Below, piece after piece: positions 8,540 through 17,208 of a DNA stretch of 39,834 nt (the first letter of the stretch is position 1; every line of letters begins with the position of its first letter). The notes under the pieces were generated by a model, which was not told the DNA's origin, searched no databases, and saw nothing but the letters and a program-made list of their open reading frames with translations. The position numbers and the translations under genes are program-made. The DNA lies in assembly GCA_033085395.1 (NCBI GenBank), contig JANQBS010000325.1:1-39834 (forward strand), in the 5' to 3' direction. Source of the stretch: Xanthoparmelia taractica (taxonomy: Eukaryota > Ascomycota > Lecanoromycetes > Lecanorales > Parmeliaceae).

Positions 8540-10765
8540 ACTCACCGTTACGCTATTCTATTCCTTCTATCGATGCCCCGGGTTATTCCCTTGAGTCGTT
8601 CTTTTAATTCATTAGCCATATCTATAAGAATAAGGCTATATATATCGTTAGCCTCTTTCTTATGGTAAACTATCAGCATTTTAGCCAGATCAAAAAAGCC
8701 CTAAACTTTTCGCATATATACGAGACTTTATTCTATGCGATCGTACTGGATACTACTTGTGGGTATCTTAAATATTAGAACAAACCTTATTGCTGAGAAC
8801 CTTAGAGCTAGCCGCTCTCATTGCCTAATTTCGATATTTCATTTATCAGCCCCATGCATAACAATATAGATCAACCGATCGCCCGCTTTCTCATAATCGC
8901 GGATATGATTTGTAAAACGAAGATTAACGAAACTTCAATCTGTCGATATTCTCGTTTCTTTTGACGACGCTATAGACTTTATCAGCCTAACTTTTTATAT
9001 GATCTTCGTATAATCATTATAGTATTACGTTCGTCTCGTCGATTGCCCGATGGCTATTATATCGAGCACCTTTAATGACTTGAGCTGCGGTATTAATGTC
9101 TTGAGAATAAATTCTCTGGTGATAGGGTGTTAGACTTTCAATATCGTCTTTGTCTTTGTAATATTATTCTTACTATTATCGCTAAATTGACTATAGATTA
9201 TTAGCAGCGAGGATTTCTTTTCCTCGAGATATAAATTATCGTATCTATTAGAAGTCTTCCCTTCGTTTACTTTTTATGCTATTAATTAAGCGCGAAGCGT
9301 TGACTTCGTGCACTCTCTTGCTTTGCCGAAGGGACGTTTACTCAAATCTATTTCTCTGTATTTCGTAAGCAACTCCGTATAAGTTCGGTTCTCCCTATCG
9401 CCTGAATCGTTATCGCCTGAATCGTCTTCATCTGCTTGAATGGCCTCATCGGAATCTGGCCATTTGTACTGCTCGGCCTCTGCGAGGGCCTTTGCAAATC
9501 GGGTTTCTTCGTTCTCGTCTTCTTCTTTATTCTCTATATAGTCGATTACCTCTTTAAGAAGCCTACGCTTACGCTCTTGGGGCCTACAGGCTACGTCGTC
9601 TTCTTCTTCTCTTTCTTCTTGTTCTTGTTCTTGTTCTTGTTCTTGTTCTTATTCTTATTCTTATTCTTGTTCTTGTTCTTGTTCTTGTTCTTGTTCTTGT
9701 TCTTCTTCCGCTCCCTCGACTTTATACCCATTAGTCTGCACGGGTTCGACTATTGTCTAGTGTGCTTACGCTATCATCTCGTCTTGAGCCTTTGGTTCGG
9801 CTGATTCCGTCGGCTCGGCTATGAGCGGCGCGGAATCTTCATTCATCGACCTCTGCTGAATTAGCGATCGCGGCTCGTTGTCTACCGCTTCGATGCTTCG
9901 GAGAAAGAAATCTACGGTGGGTGCTGCAACGCCCCCATACCTCCTTCAAAAGTCGTGTATATTCTTTCTAGGTTTCTGCCAGCTAATATCGAGAAACTGC
10001 GCAGTAGACTCGCCATTTTCCTTGAGCTCAAACACCCTTACAAAATGCATAGGGAGCTGGAATCTCTCCATATATTCTTTGGTAACCGTTGGATAAATAG
10101 ATCACTTACTTGGTTTTGGCTCACCCTGATACTTATTGTACTGGATATCCAGTCAATAACCGAGAATAATCTTCACGGCCGCATTAATCTTCCTTTTTTC
10201 GGCGCTCAAATTGCCGATCTTCTCGTCCCTCCGCTTGGCGCCACTGTCTCGCCGGCCCCCCTCATAATAAGTATCACCTCGAGATGCACGGTTCTCGTTA
10301 TCTCGGTCTTGAAAGTGTAAACGATCGTCGTAATCACGAAGCCGATCTATATATCTATAATCGTCGCGCTCGCGCGAACGAAAACCACGATCACTGCTAT
10401 CATAGTACCGAGCTTGCGCCCGGCCACGATAAGTATCATCTCGAGGTGAACGGCTTCTCTCACCTCGACGGCCGTCGTAGTTACGACGTCGCTCCGAATA
10501 CTCATGACTAACTCGCTAATGCGAGCCAAAGCCACGTTCACTGCTTTTATACCGCCCATTGCGGTCGTTATACTATCTATCACGGTTAGCATATCGTGCA
10601 TCTATTAATGGGTTCGACCTGTCGTTTCCACGACGATCTGGCCCCATGTCACGTAGACCGCCACGTTCATTATCCCTAAGCGCAATAACACTGTTAGACT
10701 GCTCGAGAATTTCTAATCGGACGAATCTAGGGCTGGATCTTCGAGTTCAAAGCAGAGAATACAAA
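8540..10765 (-). pseudogene. Long decayed reading frame: RS-rich, then QE-rich, then DUF3435-like segment
   Basis: On the minus strand one frame runs from about 10765 to about 9290 with only around a dozen stops, most explicable as RIP of CAG, CAA or TGG codons. It reads, in order: an Arg/Ser/Asp/Tyr-rich segment (G-E-R-S-R-S-P-R-D-D-T-Y near 10430); a segment with V-T-K-E-Y-M-E-R-F-Q-L-P and F-L-D-I-S-W-Q-K-P; a Gln-Glu repeat written by the TTCTTG microsatellite at 9607-9707; an acidic segment; then T-Y-T-E-L-L-T-K-Y-R-E-I-D-L-S-K-R-P-F-G. The last part, followed by K-S-T-L-R-A-(stop) and farther on K-T-K-T-I and F-I-L-K-T, recalls the start of fungal DUF3435 tyrosine-recombinase proteins (the Starship captain family). 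The frame becomes hard to follow below 9290, though coding character continues to about 8540. The DUF3435 call is from memory of the family and is uncertain; the existence of a decayed gene is much firmer. Confidence 0.55.
9607..9707. repeat. TTCTTG hexanucleotide microsatellite
   Basis: About sixteen units of TTCTTG, with three in the middle changed to TTCTTA. On the minus strand these are CAAGAA (Gln-Glu) units, and the changed ones read TAAGAA. They are C-to-T changes at CpA that turn Gln codons into stops, as RIP would do. The Phe/Leu-rich plus-strand frame here is an artefact. Confidence 0.85.
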
Positions 10766-10933
10766 TCTACGCTTAGGTGATCGATCTATACGTACATAGA
10801 CTCCCCCCCACGCCCAAATCGTGCCCCCGAAGTTATCTCCCCTCTACGACCCAGAAATACCTCCGAATCCCTCATTGCTGAGACCTTCCGTCAGTATGAC
10901 TTTCTCACAAATGCAATCTACTTTACTGTACCC
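10766..10933. other. Non-coding interval
   Basis: The stretch includes a C-rich patch (CTCCCCCCCACGCCC near 10801) and no recognisable feature. Confidence 0.4.
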
Positions 10934-10964
10934 ATGATGGTGGTGGTGGTGGTGGTGGTGGTGG

Positions 10965-11005
<41 letters not shown>

Positions 11006-11025
11006 GCTGCTGCTACTGCTGTTGT
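10934..11025. repeat. Trinucleotide repeat (GGT)n(TTG)n
   Basis: About nine GGT/GTG units pass directly into about fifteen TTG units and then imperfect CTG units. The 60-codon poly-Val frame here is the repeat itself. Confidence 0.85.
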
Positions 11026-12838
11026 AGTAAAGAGGAAAAGAAAGAGGCTGCGCGACGAAGTGCTACATGACTACTTGCTCAATGCTCTGTCTCCACCGAA
11101 TGAGGAAGGCGGGTGATCAGGTAATGTTGTGCCTTCCCCGGCAAGCATCAATGTTAGTAGGTTCAGAAGGTCACGTAAGGATCGATTGTAAGCTACGATA
11201 TTACAATAATAAAAGGTTTTAGCGATCGTTCTTTAATACTATTAACTCTCTATATAAGCTTAAGATATACTATAAGAGGTGGTAAGAGCAAAAATTACTA
11301 GTTGTCTAAGAGTTAATATTCGTATCGGTATCGTCGATAGCTTTTATAAAATTCTTCTCTAGATGAATATCGCGTATAAGACTAGATAATTAAAGATAAG
11401 ATAATATAGATTATATTTTTGTCAAGATTCAGGAGATTTAGAATATTAAGCTAGGATATTAAGTAAATACTAGTGTCGTTTCTATCGTTTCTTAAGTATC
11501 TTAATCGAGTTATTCTAGATAGAATAACACATATAATACACTTATCAAGACTTAGCTTTAGTGCTTTCTTTACTCGTTTTAGTAGCTAAAATTTAAGATT
11601 TTCTAAATTCGAGTATCTTTAATACTCTTTCTTTTATATTATTATTTAAGTTAATTAATATAAAGATAAAGATTAATCTTAAAACTATCTTAATAAAACG
11701 AAAGTAATTTATTATAACGTACGTTTTAATAATAACTAAATCTTTAAATAAAGTACGCTTTTAATAATTATTTAAAATAAATTAAATAAATAAGTAAACT
11801 ATCGTATATACGAAAAATAGTAAAATTATATTAAAAATTTAATAATATATTTTATAATATTAAAACTAAGTATAATTAAATTCTTATTATTTTATATTTA
11901 AAGAAATATAAATATATTAATTATAAAGCTAATGTTAAGACGTTAGTTTAATAAAAACGAGTAGGAATTTTCTTACTAATAGTGTGAGGTAGCAAGGCCT
12001 CTTTTCAATAAAGCTACGTAGTAGCTAGGCAATTAGCGAGGTGAATAAACGTAGATACTAGAATAATCGTTTAAATTATTAAGTAAATTAATAGCTAAAA
12101 AAGGAAGAAAGAAAAAGAAAATTCGCGAGTATTTAAGATTTCTATTAAGCATATTAGATACTCGCCCTTGCTACGTAGCCTATAGTCTAGCAAGCGAGTT
12201 AAGCGAGTTCTATTAGTCTACGCTAAGTGCTTCTATTCTTACACATAGTTTAATCGTCCTAAAGCGCTATATATAAGAAATACAATTATAGAGCTTTATA
12301 GTTACTTTAATTTTTTTTTTTTTTTATAATCTCACTCCTAGAGATTCTATTAATTTTTACTTAACGGGCAAGATTCTTTAGTGAGGAATATATTGAATAG
12401 TAATGTAACTTGAGCAGAGGTCAATTGGTGAGATGTAGGCATTTTAATAATGCTAACCCTAGCCCTAATTGTGCATATCCTAGGATTGTACATATTCTAG
12501 GATTATCGAGTAAGTAGATCGTAACTGCTATGTTAAGATACAGATCTTATTGTTATGATAAGTAGAAGGTAGGTGCATTGCGAGTTTCTTTAGAAGGGTA
12601 TTTATTCTTCTCTGTTTCCCTCTCTCCTGCTTTTTCTTTTTCTTACTTAACTTTTCTATCTCTCTCTCCCTCTCTCTCTTCGTCTTTCTCCTCTTCTCTA
12701 TCTCTCTCGCTCTCTCTTTTTCTCTCACTCTTTTTAAAAATTAAATTTCAAAGATAAATATATATTCGCTTTAATGTTTCTACAATGAATAGCGAATAAG
12801 TTATATCTACGCTGAAGTATCTATTAACTATTATGTAG
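11026..12838. other. RIP-mutated AT-rich block with homopolymer and pyrimidine tracts
   Basis: From about 11190 to 12350 the DNA shows the same CpA/TpG loss as the outer arms and no frame survives. A T15 run lies near 12309-12325. From about 12590 to 12735 the plus strand is almost purely pyrimidine (CTCTCTCCCTCTCTC type), and its complement gives the Arg/Glu/Lys-rich frame at 12528-12728, which I do not regard as a gene. TAACCCTAGCCCTAA near 12452-12466 is a telomere-like fragment. Confidence 0.65.
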
Positions 12839-12904
12839 ATGCCCAGATTATGTTACTTCTGCCGTAATCCTGGGCATTTGATATACGATTGTCCGGCGGG
12901 TAAG
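12839..12904 (+). CDS. CCHC zinc-knuckle exon-like fragment
   Basis: From ATG 12839 the frame reads M-P-R-L-C-Y-F-C-R-N-P-G-H-L-I-Y-D-C-P-A-G. This is an exact C-x2-C-x4-H-x4-C zinc knuckle (Cys5, Cys8, His13, Cys18), as found in Gag proteins and RNA-binding proteins. GGTAAGTAT follows at once (about 12899), a good 5' splice-site match, so this could be an exon. The frame then runs into the G-rich stretch and loses sense. No other exon can be matched. It may be the remnant of a retroelement Gag or of a host knuckle protein. Unlike nearby RIP DNA, all four zinc ligands are intact, which is odd for an old relic. Confidence 0.35.
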
Positions 12905-13000
12905 TATAACGATAATACTGTCTCTTTGCTACTAATGCTGATGCTAACATCGGTATTCTATAATAGCAAAGCTTGTGGATACAATGCATTAGGTGATTGT

Positions 13001-13036
13001 GGGCGCGCGGGTGGGCGCGCGGGTGGGCGCGCGAGG
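13001..13036. repeat. 12-bp tandem repeat GGGCGCGCGGGT, three units
   Basis: Three near-identical GGGCGCGCGGGT units open the G-rich stretch. They are GC-only apart from one T per unit and stand out sharply against the AT-rich DNA 700 bases upstream. Confidence 0.85.
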
Positions 13037-13380
13037 GGATCTGCCGGCCGTCACCGGCGAGCAGGGGGACGCGGGGGGCCTGTTGGGGCGACCACCGCCG
13101 CTGCCGGGGCTGTGAGAAGGCCTATTGGGGGCGCCACGGGGAACGCCGCCGCTGCTGGCGCCGCTGAGGGGGCTGTGGAGGGGGCTGTTGGGGGGGGGGC
13201 ACGCCGGTGCCGCTGGGAGCGGCGGTGGGGGGGGCGGTGGGGGGGGCGGTGGGGGGAGCGATGACAAGGGGGTCAAAGAGGGGAATGGGGCAGGGGACGC
13301 TGAGAAGCCTTCGGGGGGGGTAGATGGTGGGATTGAGGGCGTTGAGGGCGGTGGGGGGGATAGTATGCAAATGGGATAGG
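13037..13380. other. Extremely G-rich, strand-biased stretch with G-quadruplex potential
   Basis: The plus strand carries dense G-runs: ten G at 13190-13199, eight at 13227-13234, eight at 13239-13246 and six at 13251-13256, the last three separated only by CGGT. Many shorter runs extend to 13380. It lies between the RIP-mutated arm and the malate synthase promoter. Frames on both strands give only Gly-rich or Pro-rich text and overlap each other, so I do not call a gene. It could form intramolecular quadruplexes, act as a chromatin boundary, or simply be an expanded GC-rich minisatellite. Confidence 0.8.
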
Positions 13381-13733
13381 GGGTAGGAGAATTTTTATTT
13401 TTGTCTCTAGCTTTAATTTGCTTCTAGCTATCTGTTATGGACGTATGCATGACGCCACTGCCAAGGCAAAAAATACAAGGCAAATCTCTCTTGATTCACA
13501 TCGCCATTTGTCCGTTGATTACTACTACCGTGTCGAAGAAGCTTTTCCCCACCGGCCAAGATCCCGTCGATGTCTTCCGTTACCCCATCTGGTCTTTACT
13601 TTAGGCGCTTTCCCAAATGACTGCACCTGTGGAAAGTCTGATATAAAAGTACTTAATCAACCACAACAGTCCAGTTTGCGTTGCACCTCCCCAAAGCACC
13701 AAGGCAATCTCTGCCCAACAGGAATTCTTCAAC
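13381..13733 (+). promoter_or_regulatory. Malate synthase promoter and 5' UTR
   Basis: Composition is normal and ATATAAAAG at 13641-13649 is a TATA-like element about 90 bases before the start codon. CCCCAC at 13547-13552 fits the reverse complement of the CreA consensus SYGGRG, sensible for a gene repressed by glucose in other ascomycetes, but one such hexamer is weak evidence. Confidence 0.4.
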
Positions 13734-15607
13734 ATGTCGAACACTGAAGCTATAATTCAGGGCGTTTCTATCGTCGGTCTTCTAAATGACCAAAACCGCA
13801 AGATCCTCAATAAAGATGCAACAGCTTTTATCGCTCTACTGCACCGTTCGTTCAATGAGAAGCGCAAAGACCTATTGCAACGCCGAGACATCCGCCAAGC
13901 CGAGCTGGATAAAGGAATCCTGCCAGACTTCCTGCTGGAGACTAAGCATATCCGGGACAACGATGCATGGAAAGGTGCCCCGCCAGCGCCAGGATTGATT
14001 GACCGGAGAACGGAGATAACAGGACCCACGGACCGAAAGATGGTTGTCAATGCCTTGAACTCCAATGTCTGGACTTATATGGCCGATTTTGAAGGTTGAG
14101 AACCCTCTACAATTTGATATCCCAGAGCTGACTGCGCTCCAGACTCCAGTGCACCAACCTGGGACAACATGGTCAACGGTCAAGTGAATTTATATGACGC
14201 TATTCGAAAGCAAGTCGACTTCAAACAAGGAGAGAAAGAATACAAGCTCCGGACGGACAGGAAATTGCCTACCCTGATTGCGCGTTCTCGAGGATGGCAT
14301 ATGGTGGAGAAGCACTTCACAGTCGATGGCGAACCAATATCTGCAAGTCTCTTCGATTTCGGCCTCTTTTTTTTCCACAACGCGCGGGAGCTGGTGAACA
14401 CAGGGACGGGGCCATACTTTTACTTACCGAAAATGGAGTCACATCTCGAGGCACGTCTGTGGAACGATGTCTTCAACCTGGCCCAGGACTACATTGGCAT
14501 GCCGCGGGGAACCATCCGAGCGACAGTTCTGATTGAAACCATTCTAGCAGCCTTTGAAATGGAAGAGGTAGGTAGGCGCTTCTGTATGTCCTTGGTCACG
14601 CTGAAGTTTTCCAGATCATTTATGAACTACGTGACCACAGTTCTGGTCTGAATTGCGGTAGATGGGATTACATCTTCAGCATGATCAAAAAGTTCCGTCA
14701 AAACCCCAATTTCGTTCTGCCTGACCGCTCCGCAGTCACCATGACGGTCCCTTTCATGGATTCTTATGTGCAGCTTCTTATCAAAACTTGCCACAAAAGA
14801 GGGGTACATGCCATGGTGAGTTGAACCCCTCCCGTATCACTGGCCTGAACTCAGACGCTTCAGGGCGGCATGGCAGCGCAAATACCGATCAAGGACGATA
14901 AAGAGGCAAACGACAAGGCCATGGCCGGTGTTTATGCCGACAAGCTCCGTGAAGTACGCGCAGGCCATGATGGCACGTGGGTCGCGCACCCGGCGCTGGC
15001 AAACATTGCGAACGAGGTGTTCGACAAGCACATGCCAACGCCCAACCAGTTGTTCGTGCGAAGGGAAGAAGTGCACATCACCGCCAACGATTTGCTCAAC
15101 ATGAACATGCCCGGCACCGTCACAGAAGAAGGTATCAGGAAGAACCTTAGTATAGGCCTGGGTTATATCGAGGGTTGGCTAAAGGGGGTTGGTTGCGTCC
15201 CGATCAATTATTTGATGGTGACTCACCCCAACCACTGCATGCGCGGATTGACTGACACGGGTGGTAATGTTACAGGAGGACGCTGCAACTGCCGAAGTCA
15301 GTCGATCCCAGCTGTGGCAATGGTGTAAGCACGGTATCACAACGGCCGAAGGCAAGAAGGTCGACAAAGGGTATGCGCAGAGGCTTCTTAAAGAGCAGGT
15401 GGACCAGCTGTCTTCGAAGGCGCCAAAGGGAAACAAGTACCATCTCGCAGCTCAATACTTCTCCAGCCAAGTCACTGGAGAGGAATATGCCGGTAAGCCC
15501 CATTTAGAGCCCTCGGTTTGTCGGTCGGTGCTGAAAGACAGGCAGACTTCTTAACAACTCTCCTCTACAATGAGATCACGTCTGTTGGAGCCGCAGCCAA
15601 GTTGTGA
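13734..15607 (+). CDS. acuE: Malate synthase, glyoxysomal/peroxisomal
   Basis: It condenses glyoxylate with acetyl-CoA to malate in the glyoxylate cycle, needed for growth on acetate and fatty acids. Six exons: 13734-14094, 14143-14567, 14615-14815, 14864-15217, 15276-15492 and 15546-15607. The five introns are 47-58 nt with GT...AG ends. Together they give 539 residues, the usual length of fungal malate synthase. Visible motifs are R-R-T-E-I-T-G-P, T-Y-M-A-D-F-E-D-S, the family signature R-D-H-S-S-G-L-N-C-G-R-W-D-Y-I-F at residues 268-283, and D-K-L-R-E-V-R-A-G-H-D-G-T-W-V-A-H-P. The last three residues are Ala-Lys-Leu, a PTS1 peroxisome signal. All parts are intact. It is convergent with cbp4. 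Regulation by carbon source is known for the family and only inferred here. The symbol follows Aspergillus usage. Confidence 0.96.
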
Positions 15608-15998
15608 TGAAACAGTATTAGCGCAACTGTAGGGCTTTAGCTCGACCAAAGGATCATAAGCGTGATTCGAACCTGATGCTTTTGGGTATTCCTTGACGTT
15701 GAATATTTGTAAGGCTCGTCGACTAGATAGCCTACTTGTTAAGAGACTCGAAAAGGATATCTATTAATTATATACCGTGAATGCTCCATCGATTTCGCAG
15801 AGTCTTAGGCTAGAGTACTCAAAGCATGCTTCAAGCTTTGCCTTAGATATACATGTCTGTAGAACAAGCTTAGAATCCCGCACCGGATTTTCCTTACTTA
15901 CTTTCAAGATGCATGTTTGGGCTAGTGAATGCGTTCTGGAGGTAGGTCTGACTAAACAAAAAAATGCAGTCCGTTCCTCCAATCTGCCTATTATGCAT
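15608..15998. other. Intergenic region between convergent genes
   Basis: This stretch must hold the 3' ends of malate synthase and cbp4. A perfect B-box (GGTTCGAATC on the minus strand, about 15667-15676) occurs without an A-box or cloverleaf, so no tRNA is called. Nothing else is recognised. Confidence 0.5.
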
Positions 15999-16454
15999 TC
16001 ATCGTTGCAGACTCTCGTCTTTTATTTTCTCTCTTCTCCTTTGTATGTCTTGCGCTATCCTTTGCTGTTCCTTTGCTCTGTTGGCTCTTTGACGAGCTTC
16101 ATCTTCCGCCGCGGCTACCCATATTGGTTTGTCGGACTTGGAGTATTCCTTGAGCTTGGTAACGAAGTTGTCAAAGTCTTGTTGTTTCTGCTCTCTGTTC
16201 TCCAGCGATCTCTTCTGCAGATCTGGATTGTATTTCTGCTCAATATTAGCGCATGATATTTGTACGTAGCGATTTTCAGATGACGTACCTTGAACAGTTC
16301 TTCTTCGGTAGGTGATACCCAGTAGACGAGAGCTGGGCCTCCAACGCACATTGTGACACCACTAGCAATGGTTACATGACATCTGCTATATGAGAGTAAC
16401 TGGGCTGTGCCCTTACGCAGAAAGCATCTTGAACCAAAGGCCCGCTTTTGACAT
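15999..16454 (-). CDS. cbp4: Cbp4, cytochrome bc1 (complex III) assembly factor
   Basis: Cbp4 is an inner-membrane assembly factor that works with the Cbp3-Cbp6 complex on newly made cytochrome b. Three exons on the minus strand (16454-16417, 16361-16289, 16235-15999), with introns of 55 and 53 nt, encode 115 residues. The N-terminus M-S-K-A-G-L-W-F-K-M leads into a hydrophobic segment (about residues 8-28, with M-C-V-G-G-P-A-L-V-Y-W-V). Then come the typical S-P-T-E-E-E-L-F-K-K-Y-N-P-D-L-Q-K-R-S-L block and a long charged helix (Gln/Arg/Glu-rich) to the end. The start was fixed by finding the short first exon upstream in phase. Its start is 754 bp from that of the divergent chs4 gene. Confidence 0.88.
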
Positions 16455-17208
16455 GATAGCGATTGAAGCTGCGGACGTCGATCCTAGATCTTTTGAGACT
16501 TGTTGAGATTGATTATAATGCAGGGTAGTGTTAGACAGTGTAGCGAGGTGGGCTCTCCGTAGTAGAAGTAGCATCAAACAAGACAAAGGCATGCACAGCC
16601 ACACGTAGATGAGCCACCGTTGACTTGCATTCACTACATCCGATTGGCTACATTGGCTACCCGTGACCTAAAATAACCTCCCTGCCCGCAGGAGTACCTT
16701 CCGAGCCTCGAGTCCGTGTCCATGATATACCTTACCTTGTGCAAGCAATGTCTGGGCCTTGAATGCTTCAAAGTCCTGCGCAGGACCATGCTTTCGGGCT
16801 CTGTGTTTCCGCTCCTTTGTTAGGCTTTCTCAACATTTATTCTTTCGCATTACGTATTTCTGGATCCTGCAATTACAACGGCCTTCTAGTGACCCACAAG
16901 TCACTCTTCAAAGCGAGCATTAGATCTCTCCAAAGGCTCACAGATTTCTTCAATTCGTAGCCTTAAGAACGCGGCCGCATGAATTTTCGATTTTCATACG
17001 AATATCGCCAGAATCTGAGGCCTTCTGAGGCCTACGGAGGTGGTTGCGAAAAAGTCGTCCATCATCTGCATTGGGGAGCGCGTCTTTTCGAAAACATTCA
17101 TTAGAAGAATTCTGAAAATGAACATTGGCTAAAGAGCGATTAGATTGCCGTGACGACACTTGAATCGAGCTAACTCCTGGCAAATTGGTCAAAAGTGAAG
17201 TCGAAGTT
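16455..17208. promoter_or_regulatory. Divergent promoter region of cbp4 and chs4
   Basis: This interval of 754 bp lies between two start codons on opposite strands, so it must carry both promoters. Composition is normal and there is no RIP sign. Small frames here have no motif. I see no certain binding site. Confidence 0.5.

Noticed and set aside
9436..9804. 122-codon Phe/Leu-rich plus-strand frame
   Set aside because: It is the antisense of the Gln-Glu-coding repeat in the decayed minus-strand gene.
10934..11116. 60-codon poly-Val frame
   Set aside because: It is a translation of the GGT/TTG trinucleotide repeat.
12528..12728. 66-codon Arg/Glu/Lys-rich minus-strand frame
   Set aside because: It is the complement of a pyrimidine tract.
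12989..13379. Gly-rich and Pro-rich frames on both strands
   Set aside because: They overlap each other in several frames of a G-run block and have no domain; low-complexity DNA explains them.
15655..15690. Possible tRNA on the minus strand (perfect B-box GGTTCGAATC)
   Set aside because: No A-box at a proper distance and no cloverleaf can be drawn in either direction.
15777..16256. 159-codon plus-strand frame
   Set aside because: It is the antisense of cbp4, whose spliced minus-strand protein matches its family.
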